The notes: generated by a model from the sequence alone, not told the origin. DNA of 51,905 nt from an uncultured Neomegalonema sp. (GCA_937922185.1 CAKZUT010000071.1:1-51905), one strand, 5' to 3'; shown: positions 1 to 10,187, counted from the first letter of the stretch. A program made the numbers and translations.

Positions 1-624
1 GTTCGCTGTGGACGCAACCCCGTCGGCTTCGTTTATTGACAAAAAGCCATCAGGACTGGTCGCAGCATCTTCCGTCAGGCTGGCATCGACGGCTTCCAGG
101 ACTTTACCTTGCAGCGTCGTCGGCGCGCCCGGCGTTCCGGCAGGGCCGGTCACCGCGCCGCCCGCGCCAGATGGCCCGACCTGGGCCGCGTCGGGGCCGG
201 GGGCGGCCTCGGATGCGTCTCCGCCGGGGGTGTCATCGGCCTCTGTCCGGGGGGGTGGCAACTGGCTCGTGGGGGCATTCGCCAGCATTCTGCCGACGGG
301 GGTGCCGCCCTCCGGGGCAGGTGCGCTGTCCGGGGAGGCTGCGCCCCCATCCTGTGCGGTACCGGCAGCAGTGCCGGGTTCCCTTGCACCGGCGGCATCG
401 CCGGGTTGTCCCCTGCCCTCATTCGTGTTCGCGGCGACGGGGCCGGGCGTGTCCTGCACCCTCGCCCCGTTGATGGTCCGGGGGGCGTCCATGGTCGCCC
501 TGCCCTCGGACGCGGTATCGCCGGAAGGGCCGTTCGGTTCCGTGAGGTTCGAGGCGAATCCCCTGTCGCCTGCACCCCGTGTGGGGGCGGTTGTATTCGT
601 AGGGTTGCCTGATACCTGGCGCAT
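1..624 (-). CDS. Partial CDS (runs off left edge): Ala/Pro/Gly/Thr-rich, probably disordered protein, MRQVSGNPTNTTAPTRGAGDRGFASNLTEPNG...DGFLSINEADGVASTAN
   Basis: Open frame of 208 codons from ATG at 624 to the window edge with no stop; absent from the ORF track because it is truncated. Confidence 0.5.
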   Translation of the reverse strand, partial: MRQVSGNPTNTTAPTRGAGDRGFASNLTEPNGPSGDTASEGRATMDAPRTINGARVQDTPGPVAANTNEGRGQPGDAAGAREPGTAAGTAQDGGAASPDSAPAPEGGTPVGRMLANAPTSQLPPPRTEADDTPGGDASEAAPGPDAAQVGPSGAGGAVTGPAGTPGAPTTLQGKVLEAVDASLTEDAATSPDGFLSINEADGVASTAN

Positions 625-787
625 GATCGCACTCTCCAAAACCGGTGTTCTGGCGAACACGGAATACGTATCAAAAAGATACTTGTCCTGAAGTTTGTGC
701 GCTTGTGTGTTTCAAAAAGAAACTGTGCTATGCGGGTAATCCCGGCCAGTGCCAGTATGACTGCATACTACGTACGGCAAAAGACGA

Positions 788-970
788 TCATACCAACCGC
801 CTTTATGGCTGACCGTTACTGCGCTTCCCCGGATGCTGCGCGGGACGCAGTGCTGCGCTGCTGGTCCGGGGTCTCTCCGCGTCAGAACCCGGCCCCGGAC
901 CAGCACAGCAACATTGCATGTTGCAGTGCATCCGGGGAAGAACAGTCAGCGTTTAGGGCCGTTGGCATCA
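788..970. repeat. ~183-bp palindromic MITE-like element, left copy (uninterrupted)
   Basis: Imperfect terminal inverted repeats (22/30 positions) plus nested perfect stems 824-835/929-940, 860-871/893-904, 836-850 and 908-924. Second copy at 51597..51870. Confidence 0.75.
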
Positions 971-1112
971 GACTGATCCGCAATGCGGGGATATGCGCGG
1001 ATTTCAGAGAGATTTATGATCCGATTGGCCGACGGAGATTCTGAATATACTCCAGTCGATCTCGATCAGGATGGCCCCGCTTGATAGAGAATGGCCAATG
1101 CCGCATGGCCCC

Positions 1113-1766
1113 TCACCGTGGTTCCCGCGCTTCCCACAGGGTCATCACGCCGTGCAGCTCGATTTTCGTGTCGCGGAAGCGGCGTTCGATCTCGGCGCGC
1201 AGGGCATCGTGGTCATCCGCCGCATTGTTCAGCGCGCCGGTCCTGTTCGAGGCATTCAGCACCAGCCGCCCGAATGGATTGAGCCGACGCCCCGCCGGGG
1301 TTACGCTCGCACCGAAGCACACGCCGCCCTCCGCCAGCACCGCAATGGCATGGTCGAGGGCGACGGCCTTTTCGGCCACGGTGCCGGGCATACAATGCAG
1401 CAGATGGAACATTCCGATGGAATCGAACGGACCCTCCACCGGAAACGGCTCCAGCGCGTCGCCCACCGCCTGCGTCACGTCGAATCGCTTCAGCCTGTCG
1501 GCGGCATAGCGGGTGGCGTTTTCGTTGAGATCCATCAGCGTGATCGCGCCCGCATCGCGCTCCGCCATCGCCTTGCGGAGGAAATATCCTGTCGCCACAC
1601 CGATATCCAGATGCCGGGCACCGACCAGCCGCCGGTACATCCCGCGCCCGACCTCCAGCGGCACGCCCCAGGCAAAGGGCACCGCGATATTGAGGACCGC
1701 CGCATCATAGAGCGGCAGGGTCAGCGCCCCGTAATACCGCGCGCCCGCATGAATCTCGCCGCTCAA
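1113..1766 (-). CDS. Class I SAM-dependent methyltransferase
   Basis: ORF 217 aa with motif-I-like HLDIGVATGYF and downstream LMDLNENA. Confidence 0.75.
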   Translation of the reverse strand: MSGEIHAGARYYGALTLPLYDAAVLNIAVPFAWGVPLEVGRGMYRRLVGARHLDIGVATGYFLRKAMAERDAGAITLMDLNENATRYAADRLKRFDVTQAVGDALEPFPVEGPFDSIGMFHLLHCMPGTVAEKAVALDHAIAVLAEGGVCFGASVTPAGRRLNPFGRLVLNASNRTGALNNAADDHDALRAEIERRFRDTKIELHGVMTLWEAREPR

Positions 1767-2944
1767 CGTCCCATTCCGATCTTCATGGCCAGACGGCGCA
1801 GCGGCGGTGTGCGCCCCAGAATCGACAACCCCGCCCGGCGCAGGTCTCGCACGGGCCGCAGGTCGCTGCGGACGGAACGGTTGAGCAGATCGACCCCGGC
1901 GGTGCGGGCGAGGATATCCGGCATCCGCCTGCGTGAATAGGCGGTGAGCGTTGCCTCCGCCCCCGGATCATCCGCTTCGGCGCAGAGCGTCGCCAGCGCC
2001 TCCACATCGCGCAGCGACAGGTTGAACCCCTGCGCGCCGATGGGCGGAAAGGCATGGGCGGCCTCGGCGACGAGGGCAGTGCGGGTGGCGGTCAGGCCGG
2101 TCGCCACCTGAGTCGTGGCGGGCCAGAGGGCGCGGGGGGCGGCGGCGGTGATCTCGCCATAGACGCCGTGACTGCGCCGGTTGAGCTCTTCGAGGAAGGC
2201 GTCGTCATCCAGCGCGGCCAGCCGGTCGGCCTCTGCGTCACGGTTCATCCAGACGAGGCCCGAACGCCCCCCCGGCAGCGGCGCGAAGGTCAGCGGCCCG
2301 CCCACATGATGCATCTCGATCGACACGCCGTCATGGGGGCGGCTGTGCTCGACTCGGGCGGCGAGGGCCTTCTGGGCGTATCCCCATTTCCGCAGACCGA
2401 TGCCCGATTTTCCGCGCACGACCGACCCGCGCCCGTCCGCCCCCACCAGCAGGCGCGCGGTGACGCGGGTGCCGTTTGACAGGGTGGCCAGCACCGCATC
2501 CTGCCGTGCGATCCAGTGGTCGATGCGGGTCTCGGCGATCAGGCGGGCCTTGTGCTGCGCCTCGATATGCCGCGCGAGGGCAAGGCGGGCGAGGCCGTTC
2601 TGCACATTCCAGCCGAAGGCCTCGCCCCCCGTCTCGGCGGCATCGAACATCGCCTCGTCGCGGGGGGTGGTGTCCTTGCCGCCGCAATCGACGATCTTCA
2701 TGCCATGCAGGGGCTGGGCATCGGGGGCGATGGTTTCCCATGCACCCGCATGGGTCAGGGTGTCGATGCCGGGCATCAGGATTGCCGTGGTGCGCTGGTC
2801 CTGCCCGGCACTGTCCGGCGAGGGCGCGGGTCCGGCCTCGACGCAGGTGACGTCCAGCCCCCCGGCGGCCAGCCGCGCCGTCAGGGCCAGCCCCGCGAGG
2901 CCCCCGCCGATCACGAGGATATCGGTATCGATGCGGTCGGTCAT
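1763..2944 (-). CDS. FAD-dependent UbiH/UbiF/VisC-family hydroxylase
   Basis: N-terminal GGGLAGLALTARLA dinucleotide fold, LLVGADGRGSVVR, and AEAAHAFPPIGAQGFNLSLRDV motif typical of the family. Confidence 0.85.
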   Translation of the reverse strand: MTDRIDTDILVIGGGLAGLALTARLAAGGLDVTCVEAGPAPSPDSAGQDQRTTAILMPGIDTLTHAGAWETIAPDAQPLHGMKIVDCGGKDTTPRDEAMFDAAETGGEAFGWNVQNGLARLALARHIEAQHKARLIAETRIDHWIARQDAVLATLSNGTRVTARLLVGADGRGSVVRGKSGIGLRKWGYAQKALAARVEHSRPHDGVSIEMHHVGGPLTFAPLPGGRSGLVWMNRDAEADRLAALDDDAFLEELNRRSHGVYGEITAAAPRALWPATTQVATGLTATRTALVAEAAHAFPPIGAQGFNLSLRDVEALATLCAEADDPGAEATLTAYSRRRMPDILARTAGVDLLNRSVRSDLRPVRDLRRAGLSILGRTPPLRRLAMKIGMGR

Positions 2945-3624
2945 GCGCTGTTGCCCGTTATGCTGTGCAGAAATCCCGTCAGATCATCGGTGACATAATG
3001 GATGTGCGCGCCTTCCTTGCCAGCGGAAGTGATGTCGCAGGAGGTCGGCAGCAACACCGTTCGCATCCCGCGTTTATGCGGCTCCAGCAGGTTTCGGGCG
3101 GCATCCTCGAACATGGCGGCGCGGGCGGGGTCGGCCCCTTCGGCGCGTGCCACGGCGTCATAGGCCAGAGGAGAGGGTTTCGGCTCGAAGCCGGTGGATT
3201 CGATGTCATGGACAGCCCCGAAAAGGGCCGGGTCGATATCCAGACGCGCGAGTACGCGCGCCACATGCACTCGGTCGGAATTGGTGTGGATCACACGCCG
3301 TCCCGGCAGGGCGGCAAGGGCCTCGCCGAGGGCCGGATCGGGCGCGATATCGGCCAGATCGACGTCATGCACATAGGAAAGGAAATCCTGCGCCGCGACC
3401 CCGTGATGTTTCATCAGGCCCCGCACGGTCAGGCCGTAGCGCAGGAAATAATCCTTCTGCACCCGGCGCGCCTCGATCCTGTCCACCGATAACAGGTCGG
3501 AAATGAAGGCTCCCATCCGCCCGTCTATCTGCGACCAGAGGCCGGGGGGATAGGGATAGAGCGTGTTGTCGAGATCGAAGATCCACAGATCGACGCCCGC
3601 GAAGGCCTCCGCGAGATCGCTCAC
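2941..3624 (-). CDS. HAD-superfamily pyrimidine 5'-nucleotidase-like hydrolase
   Basis: [20 protein letters not shown] motif I; likely GTG start overlapping the msrB stop. Confidence 0.8.
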   Translation of the reverse strand: MSDLAEAFAGVDLWIFDLDNTLYPYPPGLWSQIDGRMGAFISDLLSVDRIEARRVQKDYFLRYGLTVRGLMKHHGVAAQDFLSYVHDVDLADIAPDPALGEALAALPGRRVIHTNSDRVHVARVLARLDIDPALFGAVHDIESTGFEPKPSPLAYDAVARAEGADPARAAMFEDAARNLLEPHKRGMRTVLLPTSCDITSAGKEGAHIHYVTDDLTGFLHSITGNSA

Positions 3625-4013
3625 GCCGGGTCGAAGGTCATCGCCACGCCGTTCATGCAATAGCGCAGGCCCGTGGGATGAGGGCCGTCCGGGAAGACAT
3701 GGCCGAGATGGGCATCGCAGCGGGCGCACAGGATTTCAGTGCGCGTCATGAACAGGCTGCGGTCGGCCTTCTCCGTCACCGCGCTCTCGTCGATGGGCTG
3801 ATAGAAGGAGGGCCAGCCAGTCCCGCTGTCGAATTTCGCGCCCTTGTCGAACAGCGCCGCATCGCAGCACACGCAGCGGAACGTGCCCTCGCCCGCCGGG
3901 AAATTGTCATGGCTGAAGGGCCGTTCGGTGCCATGCGCGCGCGCGACACGATAGGCTTCGTCCGAAAGCTGCGCGCGCCACTCGGCGTCGGATTTCTCGA
4001 TTTTCTCGACCAT
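3621..4013 (-). CDS. msrB: Peptide-methionine (R)-S-oxide reductase
   Basis: [30 protein letters not shown] ... [30 protein letters not shown]. Confidence 0.93.
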   Translation of the reverse strand: MVEKIEKSDAEWRAQLSDEAYRVARAHGTERPFSHDNFPAGEGTFRCVCCDAALFDKGAKFDSGTGWPSFYQPIDESAVTEKADRSLFMTRTEILCARCDAHLGHVFPDGPHPTGLRYCMNGVAMTFDPA

Positions 4014-4222
4014 GGGAATGCCTCGTTGTTCGCCCCGGAATGTATGGCACCGGCGCATGAACGCAAGAGCGGGCCGGATACTCTGAACAGGCCCGCCTTA
4101 TCGCGCTCGCCCCATGGTTGACATGGCTACCGCCAAGACTGTCCTCTGTCGCCTGCGGGATCGTCATCGACACGCCATGATGACGGGGCACAATGCCGCG
4201 ACGGGAAGCATGGGGGCCGGAT

Positions 4223-4969
4223 ATGCACAGTTTCGACCGGGGGCCTTATCGGGTCCGCCTTGCCGCGAATGCCGCCGATGTGATCGCGGCACAGCGGCTG
4301 CGCCATCATGCCTTTATCCGCGATACCGGCGCGGCCCCGCGCGCAGGGGAACGGGACGCGGATGCCTTCGATGCGGCCTGTGAGCATGTGCTGATCGAGC
4401 GGGCGGATACGGAAACACTCGTCTGCTGCTTCCGCCTGCTGCCCTTCGAGAGCGGGCGCGGTGTGGCGCAGTCCTATTCGGCGCAGTATTACGATCTGGC
4501 GGCGCTGGAATCCTTTCCGGCTCCCATGGTCGAGATGGGCCGCTTCTGCGTTCACCCGGAGCATCGCAACCCCCATGTCCTGCGCGTCGCATGGCAGGCG
4601 ATGACCCGCTATGTGGAGGGAAACGGCATCGAGATGCTGTTCGGATGCTCCAGTTTCGAGGGCGCGGATGCGGATGTGCATTCGGACGCGCTGGCCCTGT
4701 TGCGGGCGCGTCATATCGCGCCCCGGCGCTGGCTTCCCCGGCCCAAGGCCCCGAAAATCTTCCGCTTCGGCGCGCTGCTGCGGCTCAGGCAGCCGGACCC
4801 GAAACGGGGGATGCAGCGGATGCCTCCTCTGCTGCGCGGCTATCTCTCGCTGGGCGGCTGGGTCAGTGATCATGCGGTGATCGACGAGGATCTGAACACG
4901 CTGCATGTCTTTACCGGCGTGGAATGGCGGCATGTGCCAAGCCGGATCGCCAGATTGCTCAGAGGATGA
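4223..4969 (+). CDS. olsB: OlsB-type N-acyltransferase (GNAT fold, ornithine lipid biosynthesis)
   Basis: VEMGRFCVHPEHRNPHVLRVAWQAMTRYVEGNGIEMLFGCSSFEGAD pattern typical of ornithine-acyl-ACP N-acyltransferases. Confidence 0.75.
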   Translation: MHSFDRGPYRVRLAANAADVIAAQRLRHHAFIRDTGAAPRAGERDADAFDAACEHVLIERADTETLVCCFRLLPFESGRGVAQSYSAQYYDLAALESFPAPMVEMGRFCVHPEHRNPHVLRVAWQAMTRYVEGNGIEMLFGCSSFEGADADVHSDALALLRARHIAPRRWLPRPKAPKIFRFGALLRLRQPDPKRGMQRMPPLLRGYLSLGGWVSDHAVIDEDLNTLHVFTGVEWRHVPSRIARLLRG

Positions 4970-5119
4970 ACGAAACAGGAAAATGCCGGGGTTTGTTCCA
5001 GCGTGATACAAAGTAACACACGCAGATACTTGCGATTATTGCGAAATCGTGATTCTGCGCTGGCGAATCGCCCCCGCAGGTTGTATGATTAACAAACAGT
5101 TAATCAGGGAGTACCGACT

Positions 5120-5569
5120 GTGAAGAAAATCATCCTCACCGCCCTTGCCGCTCTCGCGCTTTCCGCGACGCAGGCATCGGCTTGGTCATCGTATTCGTAT
5201 GGCAGCAGCCCCTATTACGGCAGCAGCTACGGCTATGGGTCGTCCTATGCCGCACCCGGACCGTATGTGCATATCGGCTCGCTCGATTCGTACAATAGCT
5301 ATAACAGCTACAACTACCGTCCTGTCGTCGCTGCCGCCAGCTACCGGTCCCCGACCTACAGCTATGCGTCCCCGGCCTACACCTATCCGACGACCTCGGC
5401 CTATACGTATCCGTCCACGGTGAGCAGCTACAGCTATCCGAGCTACAGCTATTCATACCCCTATACGTCGAGCTACATCCGCCCCGCGACCTATCGCAGC
5501 GGCGTGGTCTCGACCGTGCCCTACAGCACCGGGTATTCGTCTGGTTATTACAGCGGCTGCCGCTGCTAG
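5120..5569 (+). CDS. Secreted Tyr/Ser-rich low-complexity protein
   Basis: Signal peptide MKKIILTALAALALSATQASA followed by YSYPSYS/YNSYNSY-type repeats. Confidence 0.8.
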   Translation: MKKIILTALAALALSATQASAWSSYSYGSSPYYGSSYGYGSSYAAPGPYVHIGSLDSYNSYNSYNYRPVVAAASYRSPTYSYASPAYTYPTTSAYTYPSTVSSYSYPSYSYSYPYTSSYIRPATYRSGVVSTVPYSTGYSSGYYSGCRC

Positions 5570-5603
5570 ACAGCGCCGGTCTGCCTCATATCTATCTGCC
5601 TTG

Positions 5604-5632
5604 CGCCCTCCCTTCGCGGAGGGCGTTTTTTG
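5604..5632 (+). terminator. Rho-independent terminator
   Basis: CGCCCTC-CCTTCGCG-GAGGGCG followed by a T tract. Confidence 0.85.
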
Positions 5633-5746
5633 TTCGGGCCGGGTCGCTTTGAAGGACGAAAACTGAAATTCCGGTTGCCGAAACGGTTTTTCCGCGCCAG
5701 TTATCAGCGAAATCCGATCCCTTCCCCCGACCCCCGAGGAGTTCCC

Positions 5747-6730
5747 ATGCCAGACGGACTGGATTTCGAGGCCATGCCGGCCGCGCCGGACATCACCGTT
5801 TCCGCGCGGGAGGTCTTCGGCATCGAGACGGACATGCAGGTTCCGGCATTCTCCGCGCCCAACCCCTTCACGCCCGATCTGGATGAGAGCTATCAGTTCG
5901 ATCCCGAAACCACGCGGGCGATTCTGGCGGGGTTCTCGCATAATCGCCGGGTCATGGTGCAGGGGTATCACGGCACCGGAAAATCCACCCATATCGAGCA
6001 GGTCGCGGCACGGCTGCACTGGCCCTGCACAAGGGTGAACCTCGACAGTCATATCAGCCGCATCGACCTGATCGGCAAGGACGCCATCGTCATCAGGGAC
6101 GGCAAGCAGATCACCGATTTCCGCGAGGGGGTGCTGCCCTGGGCGCTCCGCAATCCGGTCGCGCTGGTCTTCGATGAATACGATGCGGGCCGCCCCGATG
6201 TGATGTTCGTCATTCAGCGCGTACTGGAGGTGGAAGGCAAGCTGACCCTGCTCGACCAGAACGAGGTGATCCGCCCCAATCCCGGCTTCCGCCTCTTCGC
6301 CACGGCCAATACCGTGGGTCTGGGCGATACGACGGGTCTGTATCACGGAACGCAGCAGATCAACCAGGGCCAGATGGACCGCTGGTCCATGGTCGTGACG
6401 CTCAACTATCTCAGCCAACGGGCCGAGACGGATATCATTGCCTCGAAATGCCCCGCCGCCGACCGCACGATGCTGGAGCATATGGTGCAGGTTGCGAACC
6501 TCTCGCGTCAGGGCTTCATGAACGGGGAAATCTCGACCGTCATGTCGCCGCGCACCGTGATTTCCTGGGCGCAGAACACTGAAATCTTCGCCGGAGACGT
6601 CGCCTTCGCCTTCCGCCTGACCTTCCTGAACAAATGCGACGAGATGGAACGCGCGACGGTGGCCGAATACTATCAGCGGTGTTTCGACGAGGAACTGCCC
6701 GAGAGTGCGGCGACGATCAGCCTCGGCTGA
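5747..6730 (+). CDS. cobS: Cobaltochelatase subunit CobS (AAA+)
   Basis: [21 protein letters not shown] Walker [58 protein letters not shown]. Confidence 0.93.
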   Translation: MPDGLDFEAMPAAPDITVSAREVFGIETDMQVPAFSAPNPFTPDLDESYQFDPETTRAILAGFSHNRRVMVQGYHGTGKSTHIEQVAARLHWPCTRVNLDSHISRIDLIGKDAIVIRDGKQITDFREGVLPWALRNPVALVFDEYDAGRPDVMFVIQRVLEVEGKLTLLDQNEVIRPNPGFRLFATANTVGLGDTTGLYHGTQQINQGQMDRWSMVVTLNYLSQRAETDIIASKCPAADRTMLEHMVQVANLSRQGFMNGEISTVMSPRTVISWAQNTEIFAGDVAFAFRLTFLNKCDEMERATVAEYYQRCFDEELPESAATISLG

Positions 6731-7006
6731 TTGCTTCCCGCAAGGCCGCTCCGGCCCTGCCTTCAACCCTATCGGCCAGCGCCTCCGTCAGGATGATCGC
6801 AGCGGGACAGCTATGTGCTGTCCCGAGCGGATACGGGCCGGGATATGCCCCCCGAAATAGCCGCTGATCATTCAACCGCAGGATGCGGATAAAGCCTGAC
6901 CGGACCGCCTGCGTCCGGCCTGACGGCGTGCCCGACATGAATCCATGTCGCAGAAAAGGCGAATACCTTAACGGAAAAACAAGGCGCATCGGACAAATTC
7001 CGCACG

Positions 7007-7339
7007 GTGGATAATTTTGAAATGAAGGATCAGAACCCCATGCAGAACGCACGGCAAAGCGACCCTGCGCCCCGTACCGAGAAAGAAACGGACGCGGCCC
7101 TCAGCCAGATTCGCGACCTGATCTACGGCGAGTCGAAGCGCGAGCTGGACGATCAGCTTACCCATCTCATCGACCGCCAGCGCGATTTCGAGGAAGCCGC
7201 CCGTCGCGAGATGCGGAAGGTCGTCGATGATATCCGCAGCATCGAGCGCCGCAATGAAGAAGCCCGTCGCGCCATGCTCAAGGAACTGAGCGAGACAGTG
7301 GACGTGATGGCGAAGAGCATTGCAAAACTTGCTGAATAA
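7007..7339 (+). CDS. Small charged coiled-coil protein
   Basis: 110-aa ORF, Glu/Arg-rich heptads; overlaps the next ORF by 20 nt. ATG at 7022 is an alternative start. Confidence 0.6.
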   Translation: MDNFEMKDQNPMQNARQSDPAPRTEKETDAALSQIRDLIYGESKRELDDQLTHLIDRQRDFEEAARREMRKVVDDIRSIERRNEEARRAMLKELSETVDVMAKSIAKLAE

Positions 7340-8951
7340 TCCCCTCGCCGTGGCTGTTGCGGAAAAACAGGCCGACCGGGCCATGGAGGCGGAGGAGCAT
7401 CTGAACCGTCTCCGCGATCTGCTGCGACCCGAGGAGGAGCGCGATCTGATCGGTTTGCAGCGACGGATCGAGGCTCTGGAACGGGCATCGCCAGCCTCCC
7501 TGCGGCCACTCCATGCGATGCCTGTCTCCGATGAGGAGCAGGAGGAACGCCTCCTGCGGACGCTTCAGCCGCAGATGGGCCGTATCCTGCGCGGTTCGGC
7601 GACGCACGCGCTGCACCGCCTCGGCGCGCGGACGAACAGCTTCGTGGATGCCCTGCTTTCCTGGCGACTCATGAAGCTGCGCCTCAAGGCGATCATCACA
7701 GGCCAGTCCATGCGGGAACTGGTCGAATCCGAACTCTGCCAGACCGAGGTGCGTCGCCTCTATCTCGTGCTGCGCGATGAGGGTACTCTGCTGTTTCACT
7801 GGTCGAATGCCGATTTCGTCGAGGAGCCGGATGAGGAGACTCTCGAAGAGATCATGACGACCACTCATGTCATGACGGAATTCTCGCCCGAACGGCGCGC
7901 CATGCCCCTGCGCGAGATCAGGCTGAGCAAATCGACCATGCTGGTGCAGGCGTCCTCCCGTTATGTCGTCGCTGCGGAAATCCTGAACGGCATCGTCACC
8001 GAGGAACGCAAGGAAATCTTCAGCCACGCCTTTCGTATGGTGTTCCATGCGGCGGCGGCCCATCGCGGCGCGGAGGCGGATGCGGAAACGCTGACAGGCG
8101 AGGTCGTGACGGCATTCGCCGGATCGCTGGTCAGTCAGCAGAAGGAACGCCCGGACCGGCGGACCAACCCCGCCTATATCATCGCTCTGCTGGCCATTCT
8201 GGGCGGCGTGAGCTGGTATGGATGGCGGACCTATCATCAGATGCAGATCACACGCACGGCGGCGGCTATCGAACAGACGGTTCTTCGCAGCTTTCGCCCC
8301 GGCGACGTGGTGGTGGAGGTGGATGCGGATCGCGCGGCGCGGCGAATCGCCGTCACGGGCCTCGGCTTCGGGCCGGGCAGCGCGGCGCAGATCGAGCGTC
8401 GGGCGCATACGCTGGCCCAGCCCTACGCTCTCGATTTCAACCTCGTGATGCGCGATCTCGACGGCGCACGGCTGGAGCGTGATGCCCTCGCCGCCAGCCT
8501 GTCGGACGCCCGGATCGCCCTTGCCGCCGCCCGCGACGAGATGGCCCGGATGGATGCGCGACCGGCGATGGCCATGGCGCGCTCGCCGGTCTCCGAACTG
8601 CGCGAATGGGTGCAGGGCAATGCCATATTCTTCGGTGAGGGCGTCGTGCCGCGTGACAAGGCCCTCATGGACCGGCAGCTTGATACGCTGGCCGGATTGC
8701 TGAATGCCGCCCCGGAAAGCCGACTGCGGATCGAGGGGTTTACCGGCGGTGACAATCGCATTCCCGACAGGGCGCGCATGGCCAATGCCCGCGCTCTTGT
8801 GGTGGCCAACGGGCTGACCGCGCGCGGCATCGGATCACGGCGTCTGAATCCCATGGGCGGGCATCGCCCTTTCCCCGCGATCAGCGCCCGCACCGGCCCC
8901 GGCTCTCCGAATGAGCGGGTGGAGTTTTCTCTGGCCTTTACGGGCGAATGA
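7320..8951 (+). CDS. Membrane protein with N-terminal cytoplasmic helical domain, one TM and C-terminal OmpA-like domain
   Basis: 543 aa; TM YIIALLAILGGVSWYGW; C-terminal ESRLRIEGFTGG...RMANARALVVANGLTARGI...NERVEFSL. Confidence 0.75.
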   Translation: MQNLLNNPLAVAVAEKQADRAMEAEEHLNRLRDLLRPEEERDLIGLQRRIEALERASPASLRPLHAMPVSDEEQEERLLRTLQPQMGRILRGSATHALHRLGARTNSFVDALLSWRLMKLRLKAIITGQSMRELVESELCQTEVRRLYLVLRDEGTLLFHWSNADFVEEPDEETLEEIMTTTHVMTEFSPERRAMPLREIRLSKSTMLVQASSRYVVAAEILNGIVTEERKEIFSHAFRMVFHAAAAHRGAEADAETLTGEVVTAFAGSLVSQQKERPDRRTNPAYIIALLAILGGVSWYGWRTYHQMQITRTAAAIEQTVLRSFRPGDVVVEVDADRAARRIAVTGLGFGPGSAAQIERRAHTLAQPYALDFNLVMRDLDGARLERDALAASLSDARIALAAARDEMARMDARPAMAMARSPVSELREWVQGNAIFFGEGVVPRDKALMDRQLDTLAGLLNAAPESRLRIEGFTGGDNRIPDRARMANARALVVANGLTARGIGSRRLNPMGGHRPFPAISARTGPGSPNERVEFSLAFTGE

Positions 8952-9080
8952 CCGTCGGGAGCCAGCGCGCGCACCCGTGACCCCAGGTCATCGTGGCTTT
9001 TCCGTATAAACCCCTTGTTCCGTCCTCCGGCCTGTGTTTGGTTGCGCGCCAGCTTTTCAGAAGACCTGCCGCGAGGCCGC

Positions 9081-10187
9081 ATGACCGAATCCGTGACCGA
9101 ACGTCCTTTCGTTCATTTCGATGGCGTCCAGAAGAGTTACGACGGGGAAACCCTCGTCGTGAAGAACCTCAATCTGGAAATTGCGCCAGGCGAGTTCGTT
9201 ACGATGCTTGGCCCGTCGGGTTCCGGCAAGACGACGTGTCTGATGATGCTGGCCGGTTTCGAGGCCGCGACCCATGGGGAAATCTACCTCAAGGGACAGC
9301 CGATCAACAATGTGCCCCCGCATAAGCGCAATATCGGCATGGTGTTCCAGAACTATGCTCTCTTTCCGCATATGACGGTCGCGGAAAACCTCGCCTTCCC
9401 GCTTCAGGTGCGCCGGATGCGCCGCCGGGACGTGAAGGACAAGGTTGCCAGGGCGCTGGGCATGGTCCAGATGGACGATTTCGGTAACCGCAAGCCCGCC
9501 CAGCTTTCAGGGGGGCAGCAGCAGCGCGTGGCACTGGCCCGTGCGCTGGTCTTCGAGCCGGAACTGGTGCTGATGGACGAACCGCTCGGCGCGCTGGACA
9601 AGCAGCTCCGCGAGCATATGCAATACGAGATCAAGCATATCCACGAACAGCTCGGCGTCACGGTCGTCTATGTGACCCATGACCAGTCCGAGGCCCTCAC
9701 GATGTCGGATCGCATCGCCGTCTTCGATGACGGCGTGATCCAGCAGCTTGCGCCCCCCGCCGACCTCTATGAGCGCCCCGACAATGCTTTCGTCGCGCAG
9801 TTCATCGGTGAGAACAACCGCCTGCCCGGCAAGGTTACGGCCATCGAGAACGGGGTTGCCCGCGTGGCCCTCGATCAGGGACCGGACGTGCTGGCGCTGG
9901 CCGTCAATTGCGGCGAGGTCGGCAATCGCACTGTCCTGTCTATCCGCCCCGAGCGGGTGCAGGTCAACAATGTGACGGGATCGAATCGCCTCGACGGGCA
10001 TGTGCGGGAACTGATCTATCTGGGCGATCATATCCGCTGTCGGATGCAGGTCTGCGGACGTGACGATTTCATCGTGAAAGTGCCCAACTCACCCGAACAC
10101 GCGATGCTGCGCGAGGGCGAGACCTGTACGGTTGGCTGGGAAACAGACGATTGCCGCGCGCTCGACCTCGCGCCCGGTGCGATGTAA
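9081..10187 (+). CDS. potA: Polyamine-type ABC transporter ATP-binding protein
   Basis: GPSGSGKTTCLMMLAG, LSGGQQQRVALARAL, LVLMDEPLGALD, C-terminal TOBE-like region. Confidence 0.92.
   Translation: MTESVTERPFVHFDGVQKSYDGETLVVKNLNLEIAPGEFVTMLGPSGSGKTTCLMMLAGFEAATHGEIYLKGQPINNVPPHKRNIGMVFQNYALFPHMTVAENLAFPLQVRRMRRRDVKDKVARALGMVQMDDFGNRKPAQLSGGQQQRVALARALVFEPELVLMDEPLGALDKQLREHMQYEIKHIHEQLGVTVVYVTHDQSEALTMSDRIAVFDDGVIQQLAPPADLYERPDNAFVAQFIGENNRLPGKVTAIENGVARVALDQGPDVLALAVNCGEVGNRTVLSIRPERVQVNNVTGSNRLDGHVRELIYLGDHIRCRMQVCGRDDFIVKVPNSPEHAMLREGETCTVGWETDDCRALDLAPGAM

Noticed and set aside
8-691. 227-aa plus-strand Pro/Ala/Ser ORF at left edge
   Set aside because: The minus-strand frame from 624 reads as a more plausible acidic/disordered protein and stays open to the edge.
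712-1044. ORFs 712..906(-) and 697..1044(+) (and 51380..51715, 51449..51775) within the repeats
   Set aside because: Similar peptides at both ends simply reflect the duplicated palindromic DNA; frames are not preserved in the parts that differ.
5453-6766. 437-aa antisense ORF over cobS
   Set aside because: Composition (His/Arg/Gly-rich, family-less) and perfect overlap with cobS indicate a GC-driven shadow ORF.
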